Assembly (NCBI GenBank): GCA_020832235.1
Contig: JAFIEZ010000010.1
Location: forward strand, 214,787 to 278,786
Direction of reading: 5' to 3'
From: Bacteroidota bacterium
Lineage (GTDB): Bacteria; Bacteroidota; Rhodothermia; Balneolales; HLUCCA01
Length of the DNA: 64,000 nucleotides
The notes under the pieces: generated by a model
Databases searched by the model: none
Seen by the model: only the letters and a program-made list of their open reading frames with translations
What the model was told of the DNA's origin: nothing
Shown here: in pieces, positions 55,258 to 64,000 of the stretch
Position numbering within the stretch: position 1 is the first letter of the stretch
Layout of the letters: each line of letters starts with the position of its first letter
Made by a program: the position numbers and the translations under genes

Positions 55258-57018
55258 ATGGAATACTTGAAACCGGGCAGTCTTTTGCGACAAATCATTA
55301 ATAAAAAGAATAGCATGCCTTTGCCGTACCGAATATTCATTTTAGTGTTCGGAGTGGTGGTTTTGCTGGGGTGTACGCGCGATGCTGAAGAAAATCAGTC
55401 CGGTAATGGTATTGTCGCAACAGTTGGTTCTTTTGAGATTTCAGATACTCATTTCACAAATTACCTCAAACGGTTCTACCTGCGTACAGGTCAGGCTGTA
55501 AACCTGAATGAAGATGTGCGACTCGGTGTGATAAATGGTCGTATCGAACGCTATGCCATTGTAGAGTTTGCCAGAGATCAGGGCTGGGCCAGTGATGCCG
55601 ATGCGCAATATAATAAGTCCATCATCGAGCGAAAGGTAATGATGGAAGCGTACGAGCGTCATTTCATTCACGACAGGGTTCAGATTACCGAGGCCGATTT
55701 GCGGGATGTTTTCTTACGCTATAATACACGGCTCAGGGCTTCTCATCTGAGGGCAACCAACAGGTATGCAGCGCGTGAACTTCACAATCGACTCATGGAT
55801 GGAGCGTCATTTGAAGATCTCGCCAAAGAGATATTTAAAAACCCTTCGCTGGCTTCCAGCGGAGGTGATCTCGGATTTTTTTCCATCGATGAGATGGATT
55901 TGGCGTTTGAAGATCAGGCATACGCTATGAACGTGGGCGAAATTTCGCAGCCTGTGCGTACATCCACCGGATTTTCAATCATAAAGCTAACCGACCGGGT
56001 TACGAATCCTATTCTAACAGAAACCATGTTCGCGCAACGCAAGCAAGCCCTACAGCAAGTTGCTCACCGGCAGCGCACAGAAATGGCAACCCGCAATGAT
56101 ATTGCAGCCTTTGTAGAGGAATCCAACTGGAACCGACAGGCTATCAGAGCGTTGTGGGAGTCAATCAACGAAAATCTGGATGTCTATAAAACAACGTATT
56201 TCAGCTTAAATGAAATACCGTTTGAATTTGATGATGAATTCAGAGCTCAGTCGCTTGTCAGGGGCGCTGGATTTAATTTTACAGTAGCTGACTTTCTGGC
56301 TGAAGCATACTTCACTCCGGCAGAGCGCCGTGCTCAGGTTTCTGACTTCTATCAGTTTGAAGAGCAGGTTGAGGGAATGGCTTATCGGTACAGAGCCCTT
56401 GGACTTATCAACAAGCTGCCCGGGCTCGACACCGATTTTATTGCAGGAAGTATAGAGGAAACCTTTTACAGCTACCTGCTATCCCGTTTCGACTCCCATG
56501 TACAGGCATCCGTGCAGGTCAGCGAAACAGAAGTTTACGAAACCTTTCAGGCAGACCCATCGATGTTTGAGTCGCCTCTTAAGTTGAATATGGCTGAAAT
56601 CGTAGTAACCGATCCCGAGATTGCCCAAAGTGTGGTGGATCAACTTGAACGTGGTCTGCCATTTACCACAGCGCTTCGACGCTACGGCGCTCAAGTTGCC
56701 AGCTACGGCGATAACGGTGAGATTGGTTTCAGAGCAATTCAGGAATTCGGGACGATGGCTCCTGTACTTCAGGATATCAAGCCCGGTGAATTTGCCGGTC
56801 CATTTCAGATTACCGACCGTTATTTCGTAATACTCCAATGTATTGGGCGAACCGATCCTCGACCACTAAGCTTTGAAGAAGCCGAAGAATCGATCAGGGA
56901 GTACTTGAAATTTACAAAACAACAACGCGAAAGAGTAAGGATGGTTGAAGAGTTAAGGCGGACCTACAACGCCGACATCAATTTGGCCAGGCTTAACACG
57001 CTATCTTTTGAATTATAA
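55258..57018 (+). CDS. Parvulin-type peptidylprolyl isomerase, lipoprotein (SurA/PrsA-like)
   Basis: A 586-residue envelope foldase. A lipobox VLLGC ends at C39 (counting from ATG 55258); ATG 55315 would give a shorter, standard lipoprotein signal and may be the true start. A parvulin-like rotamase domain lies near residues 155-250 (LRASHLRATNRYAARELHNRL, SSGGDLGFF, GFSIIKLTDR), and a second, more diverged one near 440-545 (LNMAEIVVTD, GEIGFRAIQEFG, YFVILQCIGR). These proteins assist folding of outer-membrane barrels. Its stop overlaps the TonB receptor start by one base (TAATG), so it likely serves the receptor encoded next. First gene after the operator-controlled promoter. Confidence 0.88.
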   Translation: MEYLKPGSLLRQIINKKNSMPLPYRIFILVFGVVVLLGCTRDAEENQSGNGIVATVGSFEISDTHFTNYLKRFYLRTGQAVNLNEDVRLGVINGRIERYAIVEFARDQGWASDADAQYNKSIIERKVMMEAYERHFIHDRVQITEADLRDVFLRYNTRLRASHLRATNRYAARELHNRLMDGASFEDLAKEIFKNPSLASSGGDLGFFSIDEMDLAFEDQAYAMNVGEISQPVRTSTGFSIIKLTDRVTNPILTETMFAQRKQALQQVAHRQRTEMATRNDIAAFVEESNWNRQAIRALWESINENLDVYKTTYFSLNEIPFEFDDEFRAQSLVRGAGFNFTVADFLAEAYFTPAERRAQVSDFYQFEEQVEGMAYRYRALGLINKLPGLDTDFIAGSIEETFYSYLLSRFDSHVQASVQVSETEVYETFQADPSMFESPLKLNMAEIVVTDPEIAQSVVDQLERGLPFTTALRRYGAQVASYGDNGEIGFRAIQEFGTMAPVLQDIKPGEFAGPFQITDRYFVILQCIGRTDPRPLSFEEAEESIREYLKFTKQQRERVRMVEELRRTYNADINLARLNTLSFEL

Positions 57019-59930
57019 TGATGAAACGAACTTACCTATTCTTAATTGCTGTACTGTTGTTGGGCTTAACAACCAGTGTTAAAGCGCAATCCGGTCAAAT
57101 CGTTGGTACTATTTTTGAAGAAGGTACTAACGAACCGCTCATTGGTGCTACAATCCAGATTCTTGGTACATCACAGGGAGCTGCAGCCGATATCGACGGC
57201 AGATTCAGAATCATTAACGTCAGACCGGGCAACTATACCCTGGAAGTTCGCTATATAGGTTATCAGACGCAGACAATTGAAAATGTATTGGTTCGAACTG
57301 ACCTGAATACAGAGCTGAACGTGAGAATGCTTCCGGAAACTTTTGTCGGTGAGGAAGTGGTAATTCAGGCGGCACAGGATGTAGTTATCAGGGATTTAAC
57401 AAGCTCCGAATCTCGCGTCAGCAGGGAGCAAATCGAGCGTTTACCGGTTCAGGAAGTAGGAGATATTATTCAGCTGCAGGCCGGAGTTACAGTTGGAGCA
57501 GGCGGAGCTATTCACATTCGTGGCGGCCGAGCCACAGAAGTGGCCTATATCGTAGATGGGGTTAGGGTTAGTGACGATTTCGACCGAGGATCTGGTCTGC
57601 GTGTTGAAAATCAGGCAATCGAAGAGCTTCAGGTCGTATCAGGGACATTCAATGCTGAGTTTGGTCAAGCGATGTCGGGAATTGTTAACATCGTTACAAG
57701 ATCCGGTACGAATACATGGAGAGGCAGTGCAACGATATGGGGCGGCGACTATGCTACGAGTGCCAACGCACTGTTTCCCGGGACTCCCGCTAACGTTGGT
57801 GAAGCAAACCCGATGCAGCAGTCGAATATCCAAGGAAGCATATCCGGACCTATCATCAAAGACAGGCTGACCATATTTGCCAGTGCAAGAAGATTTCAAA
57901 ATACGGGATGGCTCTACGGTCGTAATGCTTACTCACCGCTAGGCCCCTTGCTTTCATCAGTAGATCTGGAGGGAAACAGAACCTGGGAGCGTGGTGTAAC
58001 CGAAATACCATCAGACCGAATGATGAATAAATTCGGTGAGCGTGTGGACTTTTCTCTGCCCTGGTATACCGAGATAGAGCGTTTTATGGATGATGGTATT
58101 GAATACATTCGTTATGAAGACTCCGGCAAACGAGACAGCTCACTGGTACCAACCAATCCGTTCGACCTGTGGAGTGCACAGTTCAACCTGCAGTTTAATC
58201 ACAGTCAGTTGCTTCGATTCAATTTAATCGGTAGCCATAGTAATGAATGGGGAAGAGGTTATAGCCACTCTAACAGACTGGTAACATCAGGACGGAGTTC
58301 GTTCGAGAATAACAACTCGTATCTGAACCTGAGAACAACCATCACTCCAACGAATGTTTCTTACATTACTACAAATCTGGCCGTGAGAAGAAATGCCAGC
58401 AGTTCATCGGCGTACAGCTCTCCTTATGACCCGCGTTATTTTAATTACGACAGGGTTTCCAATTTTGTTAACTACGATAATCTGCCGCCGGACTTCTTTT
58501 TTGGTCAATCGGGCAGATTTAACCGATACGGTACCGATAACGGATTCTTTGATCGCTCTACTACAAGCTTTATTGCCAAAGCAGAGTATTCACATCAGAT
58601 AAATCGCCAGCATTTTTTGAAAGCGGGTGTTGAGCTCCAGGCTGATATCATGAAATATCAATCGTTCGGACTGGCATCTTTGGAAGTAGGCGACAATATC
58701 CAGTTGCCCGATGACCTTCCGGGAGATTTAAGAGACCGTCTGGAGTTGGGTGTACCTCAACCGAATACACCAGGCCATGAGAAATGGACCCGCAAACCGG
58801 TTCTATTTGCAGCCTTTGTACAAGATCGAATCGAGTACGAAAGCCTCATCATCAACGTTGGGCTGCGATATGACTTTTTCCAGCCTAATGCTCGTGTACC
58901 CGCCGATACCCGAAATCCAGAGCTCTTTCTGCGACCTGACGAAAGAAGCGATTCATTCTGGACTGCAGCGGAAACAAAAAGTGCATTAAGCCCGCGTATC
59001 GGACTTGCCTATCCGATTAGCTCCAGAGGTGTAATTCACTTCTCTTACGGTTACTTCTTCCAAATTCCAGATTATCGCAGGTTGTATAACGGCGATCAGA
59101 TTTTGCTTGAAAGCACGTCCGGTATTCAAGGTATCTTCGGAAACCCGAATCTGAATCCGGAGCGCAGCGTTAAATACGAAATTGGTTTGCAGCAGGAGCT
59201 GTTCACTGGTTTTGCGCTGGATGTAACGGCTTTCTATGAGGACAAACGTGACTATGTTTCCTCCGGACCTTTAAATGAGACTTCTGTTACATCGGTTCGC
59301 TATGGTACCTGGGTAAACCGAGATTATGCCAACATCCGCGGACTTACACTCGCACTGAATCAGCGCGTTTCCAGAAATATTACTTTTGGTTTCGACTATA
59401 CCTTCTCTGTTGCGGAAGACTCCAACTCTAATCCTGATGCCGAGTTTTTTGCTGCACTTTCCAGAAGTGATACGACCGGTGCTGCGCTGGCACGTTTTCT
59501 AACGCCCACAGATTGGGACCGAACGCACGTATTTAACTCAGCGCTGTTTTACACAGGTAATAATTGGGGATTTAATTTGCTACAACGCTTCTCCTCAGGC
59601 TTGCCTTACTCCCCGTCAACTGACATCCCCCGACGTGTAGGAATATCCGCTTCCGGTGAAGTTCTTACGAACAGTGTGAGAATGCCTCAGGTATTTTCAT
59701 TGGATCTGTCGATGTACAGAAACTTCAATATTTATGGTAACACCATGCGGTTGAACCTGAACATTTTCAATCTTCTGGACAGGCGAAATGTAAATGCTGT
59801 GTACTCCGATTCGGGTGTGGCCTCAGGTCCGCTGCGAACTCCAACACAGTTTGACCCTGGATTTTTTGAAAACCCAAGCTGGTACAGTGAACCGAGAAGG
59901 GTTCAGCTGGGCATACAATATTCATTTTAA
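57018..59930 (+). CDS. TonB-dependent receptor with carboxypeptidase-like N-terminal domain
   Basis: A 970-residue outer-membrane receptor; signal peptide to about residue 24 (SVKAQ). A CarboxypepD_reg-like domain (about 25-105, GQIVGTIFEEGTNEPLIGATI ... GYQT) precedes the plug (about 115-235, ERLPVQEVGDIIQLQAGVTV, IHIRGGRATEVAYIVDGVRV, GIVNIVTRSGTN). The beta-barrel ends in the typical aromatic terminal strand with QLGIQYSF. It imports a substrate with TonB energy; the ligand is unknown, and no SusD gene follows, so it is not a standard SusCD pair. ATG codons at 57018 and 57021 are both possible starts. Confidence 0.92.
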   Translation: MMKRTYLFLIAVLLLGLTTSVKAQSGQIVGTIFEEGTNEPLIGATIQILGTSQGAAADIDGRFRIINVRPGNYTLEVRYIGYQTQTIENVLVRTDLNTELNVRMLPETFVGEEVVIQAAQDVVIRDLTSSESRVSREQIERLPVQEVGDIIQLQAGVTVGAGGAIHIRGGRATEVAYIVDGVRVSDDFDRGSGLRVENQAIEELQVVSGTFNAEFGQAMSGIVNIVTRSGTNTWRGSATIWGGDYATSANALFPGTPANVGEANPMQQSNIQGSISGPIIKDRLTIFASARRFQNTGWLYGRNAYSPLGPLLSSVDLEGNRTWERGVTEIPSDRMMNKFGERVDFSLPWYTEIERFMDDGIEYIRYEDSGKRDSSLVPTNPFDLWSAQFNLQFNHSQLLRFNLIGSHSNEWGRGYSHSNRLVTSGRSSFENNNSYLNLRTTITPTNVSYITTNLAVRRNASSSSAYSSPYDPRYFNYDRVSNFVNYDNLPPDFFFGQSGRFNRYGTDNGFFDRSTTSFIAKAEYSHQINRQHFLKAGVELQADIMKYQSFGLASLEVGDNIQLPDDLPGDLRDRLELGVPQPNTPGHEKWTRKPVLFAAFVQDRIEYESLIINVGLRYDFFQPNARVPADTRNPELFLRPDERSDSFWTAAETKSALSPRIGLAYPISSRGVIHFSYGYFFQIPDYRRLYNGDQILLESTSGIQGIFGNPNLNPERSVKYEIGLQQELFTGFALDVTAFYEDKRDYVSSGPLNETSVTSVRYGTWVNRDYANIRGLTLALNQRVSRNITFGFDYTFSVAEDSNSNPDAEFFAALSRSDTTGAALARFLTPTDWDRTHVFNSALFYTGNNWGFNLLQRFSSGLPYSPSTDIPRRVGISASGEVLTNSVRMPQVFSLDLSMYRNFNIYGNTMRLNLNIFNLLDRRNVNAVYSDSGVASGPLRTPTQFDPGFFENPSWYSEPRRVQLGIQYSF

Positions 59931-59958
59931 AAACTCAGGCATCTTTTAAGTTGAAATC

Positions 59959-62900
59959 ATGATGAAAACAAGACCTATTATTTTTACCCTTCTGCTGACG
60001 ATGACTTGCCTGGGCGGATTCTCCGTAAGTGCTTTGGCACAGCTTCCATCAGAAGATCGTGCTGAGTTTGAAGATCGCAGAAAATCTATTTTGGATGCCA
60101 ATAACCTGCGGGCAACCTATCATAATTACGGATTCGCCGGCAGGGCATCTGGGGCTGACGAATTGGTATTCGAGTTTCCAAAGAATACAAACCGCTGGTA
60201 TATCTATTTCGTATCCATTTTTATGGGTGCAGAGGTAGAAAACCAGGGTGGAACCGGTAGTGAACGATTTCCGATTGTTATAGCACCCAATTATCGAACC
60301 AATCCACAAACCGGTGATAGCTGGTCAATGAACCCGATTCCAGGATATTTTAATCCAGAATCTTCTGAAATTGCCCGAAGTGATCGTGGTCCGACATCAC
60401 CGCTAGGCTCTACATGGCCAATGTCGTGGCCCGACAAAATGGACGATGAGTCGGATCCGGGATGGGCTGGTCAATGGAACGGATTTTTCGGTAAAGGAAT
60501 ATTCAACGCTGATCAAGAGTTCTTTTACAGGGCTGGAGACGACAGCTATACACGGTATATAAACAACAATGCAACGCGATTCAGACCTTTTCAGGATGCT
60601 CCTGAGCGCGGAGGGTTGGGATTAGTAATGGACAGTAGGATTCTGGCTTGGACGCAGAACCTGATTGCCGATGTGCATTTCAATATTTTTGAAATCCGTA
60701 ACGATTCTCCCAATCACTACGATAAGGTGTCGTTCATGTTATGGACGGCCGACTGGGTTGGTACTCCATCAGATGATGAGCCATTCTTCGATCAGCAACG
60801 CTCAACGGCATTCTTTACCGATGCCAGACCAACCGCCGCTCCGCCTGAGTTTGATAATACGACCATCGGTGTAGCTGCGGTTCGATTTCTTGAGACGCCA
60901 GGTAACGCACAGGATGGAATTGATAATGACGGCGACGCAGACTGCTATATTCCAGGTTCACCCTTCTGCCTGGACGACCGTGCAAATCTATTCTCCGACC
61001 TTATAACACCCCTTACACAGCAAGGTGGCGGGTTTTTCCCTGATCAGTCTACCGTAGTGAATCAGGTTGTACCTCAGTTTACAGCAGAATCATTCAATCC
61101 AAGAACTCTCCAGGCAGGATCACCGATTGTTCTGATCGATGAAAACAACAACCGAATACTTACAAGATATCCTTCTCTCGGTCCCGACGAAGAGGTAACC
61201 GTGGTTAGTCAGGGACGCGAAATTCGTCTTACTGCCGCCGGACCTATCTTCCCGGGAAGTACTTCTCCTACAAATCCGGTTCGGGAAGATACCCTGTTGG
61301 GTCGTCATCTGAACTTATTTGACGATAACTTTAACGGTCTGATTGACGAAAATCAGCCTAACCACCTTACGTTATCGCAGTTCAGACGCGATGGTACATT
61401 GCAGACCAGAGCCGTGAGACACATCAACTATCTCTATGAAGGGTTCTACGAGAACATCCTTTCGTTTGCCGACAGAGATACCATTCAGCGCGGGCTCGTG
61501 GTTCCGAATTCATGGATCCGAAACCGTATGAATGAAGAAGAGAATTTCAGGAGGTTGGTAGTCGATTATCAGGAAATGCTCACGCGTCTGTATGCGGGGG
61601 TGATTAATCCTGTTACGCAACAACCATTTGATTTCAGTAATTATTTCCAGAATTTCCACACCAGCGCTCCGATGATTGATGAGTCCAGAGAAGACTTCTT
61701 CGACAACAATGCTAACTGGACGGCCGCTGCGGATGATGTGGGCAGAGACGGTGTGGAAGGTACTGGTTCAAGAGGAGAGGGGGATGGATTTCCTTCTTCC
61801 GGTGCATTTACTCCATTTCCCGGAGAAAGTAATATAGACAAGACCGATGTAGCGGAGACCGATGCTATTGGGATTACCTCCGCCACATTCAGACCAGCGG
61901 GAAGTCTGAATCTTTCAGGTCCGGATATTGACTTATGGCAAACGCACATGATCCCTGGTCGATTTATGCAAACTCCGGATGCCAGTCAGGATACTGATCA
62001 GTTTATTACCTCTTCCTTTTTCCCATTGGCGCCAGGTAGTACAGAACGTTTTGCCGTTGCTATTACTGCTGCACAGGCGAATACGCCAACAAACGCGGCT
62101 GACATCGACTTGGTTATTAACAATCTGTCTCAGGCCTTTAATGCCTACGAGGCTAACTACCAATTCGCTACGGCGCCTCCACCGCCAATTTTGGGTGCGG
62201 TTCCCGGTGATGGAAGAGTAACCTTGTACTGGGATGATGCAGCCGAGTTTGTTTTCGACCGATACCTTGAGCGTTTGGGACAAAACCCGAACAATTTCGA
62301 AGGGTATAAGGTATACAGGTCTACCGATCCGGCGTTACTGGATGCACGAACCATCACAGATGGCCGAGGTAATATTCAGTTCCTGCGACCTATCGCTCAG
62401 TTCGACCGAATCAACGAGTTTTCCGGTAACCATCCGATAGATATTAACGGGGTTGAGTTTTTCCTGGGTAATAACTCTGGTTTGCAACGTTATTACATAG
62501 ATACTGATGTCATTAATGGTCGTCAGTATTATTACGCAGTTGTTGCCTACAATCACGGCGCTCCAGGGGCGGGTATTGCTCCCTCTGAGTCGCCTATTAA
62601 CCTGAGTATTAATCCAGACGGAACGTTAATACCTACGGTCAATGTGAAACAAGTTACACCACGAACTCCTTCCGCGGGTTATGTAGGTCCCAGACCACCG
62701 CAAGTTGTACAGGTTGCTGGAGCTTCCACGGGTGAAGTGATTGCCGATATCGTTGATTCAGAGGCGGCTCGGGAATTTGCGGGCTCAACCTACCGAGTGG
62801 TGTTCGGAGCTGCCGACAGCACGCTGACAGATCCATCGCTGGTGGCTGAAAACTTCTCCCTGATAAATGTAACAAGCGGCAGAACCATTCTGTCGAGGAG

Positions 62901-63822
62901 AGCATCGTTGAATGGTGAAGACTCACCAGTGGTACAAGGAATAAGACTCGTATTGCGAAATCCTGCAGGTGCGTCCAAGCTGTATCAAGGCTCATGGAAA
63001 ACCCAGTCGGACGTAAATATTGCGGCCAGTATCACCGCAAACAGAGTTGGCGAGGGTTCAGACAGAAACTACACGCTGGTTTTTGATGCGCACTCAACGT
63101 CCATTACCAGCTCAGAAATCACCGTTAACAGAGGCTCTATTCGACAAAGAGTGCCTTCGGTACAGTCTAATGTGCGGGTACTGGATGCCGATACGGGTGA
63201 GCAGATTCCATTTGCCATACTCAGGAATCTTGATATTCCAAACAGAAATCAGGCATTCAGTGGTTATTTCGATGGTGAACGAAACAGAAATTTCAGCGAC
63301 ATACTCTACATATTGGATGATGATGGTTCTGTTGCGTATCAGGTTGAACTTCATCCACATGATTCTGATATCGTATTCAGACCCATGAAGGGTGACCAGG
63401 TTGATCTGCTGCAAGCAGCTCCGTTTACACTTGGTGATGTATTTGAATTTAATGTAGATGAAAATGCTAATCTCGAGTCGGTAGATACCGATTTAGCGAG
63501 ACAGCAGTTGGAAAATATCCGTGTGGTTCCCAATCCTTATATCGTAACGAATCTGACTGAAAGAAGACCTACTCCGGTGAGTCCGCAGCAGGAACGACAG
63601 CTGCACTTTATTAACCTCCCGTCTCGCGCCACTATCCGCATCTTTAACGTTGCCGGACATTTGGTGCAAACATTGGAAGTTAATAATACCGCAAGTAATG
63701 GGATGAAAACCTGGAATATGCTCACCAAAGACAACCTCGAACTCTCCTACGGAGTGTACATCTACCATGTTGAGGCCCCTGGTATCGGCGAGCATACGGG
63801 TAAATTTGCGGTTATTAAATAA
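59959..63822 (+). CDS. Large exported protein with T9SS-like C-terminal domain (1287 aa)
   Basis: An exported 1287-residue protein; signal peptide to about residue 28 (SALAQ). The body has Asp/Asn/Gly-rich loops, for example NAQDGIDNDGDADCY near 320 and LFDDNFNGLIDE near 455, which look like calcium-binding repeats. A fibronectin-III-like part with GDGRVTLYWDDAAE lies near 755 and EGYKVYRSTD near 782. The C-terminus carries VVPNPYI and ends GVYIYHVEAPG...GKFAVIK, a divergent sorting-domain pattern. The gene lies 28 bp after the TonB receptor and 12 bp before a PorV-like gene, an order I recognise from other FCB genomes. It may be a surface partner of the receptor; its exact role is not known. 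Confidence 0.75.
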   Translation: MMKTRPIIFTLLLTMTCLGGFSVSALAQLPSEDRAEFEDRRKSILDANNLRATYHNYGFAGRASGADELVFEFPKNTNRWYIYFVSIFMGAEVENQGGTGSERFPIVIAPNYRTNPQTGDSWSMNPIPGYFNPESSEIARSDRGPTSPLGSTWPMSWPDKMDDESDPGWAGQWNGFFGKGIFNADQEFFYRAGDDSYTRYINNNATRFRPFQDAPERGGLGLVMDSRILAWTQNLIADVHFNIFEIRNDSPNHYDKVSFMLWTADWVGTPSDDEPFFDQQRSTAFFTDARPTAAPPEFDNTTIGVAAVRFLETPGNAQDGIDNDGDADCYIPGSPFCLDDRANLFSDLITPLTQQGGGFFPDQSTVVNQVVPQFTAESFNPRTLQAGSPIVLIDENNNRILTRYPSLGPDEEVTVVSQGREIRLTAAGPIFPGSTSPTNPVREDTLLGRHLNLFDDNFNGLIDENQPNHLTLSQFRRDGTLQTRAVRHINYLYEGFYENILSFADRDTIQRGLVVPNSWIRNRMNEEENFRRLVVDYQEMLTRLYAGVINPVTQQPFDFSNYFQNFHTSAPMIDESREDFFDNNANWTAAADDVGRDGVEGTGSRGEGDGFPSSGAFTPFPGESNIDKTDVAETDAIGITSATFRPAGSLNLSGPDIDLWQTHMIPGRFMQTPDASQDTDQFITSSFFPLAPGSTERFAVAITAAQANTPTNAADIDLVINNLSQAFNAYEANYQFATAPPPPILGAVPGDGRVTLYWDDAAEFVFDRYLERLGQNPNNFEGYKVYRSTDPALLDARTITDGRGNIQFLRPIAQFDRINEFSGNHPIDINGVEFFLGNNSGLQRYYIDTDVINGRQYYYAVVAYNHGAPGAGIAPSESPINLSINPDGTLIPTVNVKQVTPRTPSAGYVGPRPPQVVQVAGASTGEVIADIVDSEAAREFAGSTYRVVFGAADSTLTDPSLVAENFSLINVTSGRTILSRRASLNGEDSPVVQGIRLVLRNPAGASKLYQGSWKTQSDVNIAASITANRVGEGSDRNYTLVFDAHSTSITSSEITVNRGSIRQRVPSVQSNVRVLDADTGEQIPFAILRNLDIPNRNQAFSGYFDGERNRNFSDILYILDDDGSVAYQVELHPHDSDIVFRPMKGDQVDLLQAAPFTLGDVFEFNVDENANLESVDTDLARQQLENIRVVPNPYIVTNLTERRPTPVSPQQERQLHFINLPSRATIRIFNVAGHLVQTLEVNNTASNGMKTWNMLTKDNLELSYGVYIYHVEAPGIGEHTGKFAVIK

Positions 63823-63834
63823 GGGTTTAAAGAG

Positions 63835-64000
63835 ATGCGATATATATACATAGTAAAATCTGGATTACTGGCATTGCTGATGTTGCTTAGCGGCTCTGTT
63901 GAAACACTGCATGGGCAGGTAATCAGCAAGAAGGGCACGAGTTCGGCGAATTTCTTATTGATACCGGTAGGTACGCGTGCGGCGGCGTTGGGCGGAGCGG
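63835..64000 (+). CDS. PorV/PorQ-family outer-membrane protein (N-terminal part only)
   Basis: The gene starts at ATG 63835 and runs off the window; 55 codons are visible. Signal peptide to about residue 27 (TLHGQ), then GTSSANFLLIPVGTRAAALGGA, the start of the FadL-like barrel in PorV/PorQ-type proteins. PorV shuttles T9SS cargo from the translocon to the attachment complex. Its place directly after a protein with a sorting-like C-terminus fits that role. Confidence 0.75.
   Translation, partial: MRYIYIVKSGLLALLMLLSGSVETLHGQVISKKGTSSANFLLIPVGTRAAALGGA

Overview
The window looks like the chromosome of a bacterium from the Bacteroidota/Balneolota/Rhodothermota side of the FCB group. Evidence: proteins with C-terminal type IX secretion (T9SS) sorting domains, a PorV-type protein at the right edge, a TonB-dependent receptor with a carboxypeptidase-like N-terminal domain, an AccD without its zinc ribbon, and three places with a TAnnTTTG promoter element. 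Placement below phylum is inference. I saw no rRNA, tRNA, CRISPR, phage or insertion sequence; most of the window is housekeeping chromosome with one accessory surface-structure island.

Left part (1-26630). The end of an OmpH/Skp chaperone gene and a bidirectional terminator are followed by a vWA protein and RNase HII. A long leftward block follows. It begins at a recA promoter and runs recA-recX-AI-2E permease-LD-carboxypeptidase-purN-purH, every junction overlapping. After a 93-bp gap come the elongasome genes mreB-mreC-mreD-PBP2-rodA. Further right are a kynureninase-like enzyme with xseA, pyrC, a pair of M16 peptidases (one active, one without the zinc motif), tsaB, accD and a large propeller-type sensor kinase.

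Middle part (26631-43223) is the most unusual region. It encodes five small exported pilin-like proteins (27289, 36380, 36931, 37569, 38356), a 2338-residue modular T9SS-type surface protein, a truncated paralogue of that protein's N-terminus without a normal start codon, a PapD-like periplasmic chaperone, and an outer-membrane usher-like protein. The usher-like protein ends in a Pro/Glu linker and three tandem SPOR-like (peptidoglycan-binding) repeats. I read 36380-43223 as a chaperone-usher-like fibre assembly locus, with a wall-anchored usher and a major subunit that has its own promoter and terminator. This is the best candidate for an undescribed system.

Right part (43224-64000). obgE-dprA, a three-gene envelope cluster (two DUF883/ElaB-like proteins around a YqjE/Holin-X-like one), tolC-like and LolD-like ABC genes, an enoyl-CoA hydratase, a carotenoid-desaturase-like oxidoreductase, two tandem rhomboids and ispG. 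After a 553-bp gap comes an outer-membrane operon: parvulin lipoprotein, TonB receptor, 1287-residue surface protein, and a PorV-like protein cut by the edge. Its promoter has a LacI-family-type operator exactly between the -35 and -10 boxes. Three intergenic gaps here (43233-43515, 45815-45880, 54767-54954) hold unrelated degenerate tandem repeats with periods of about 20-23 bp.
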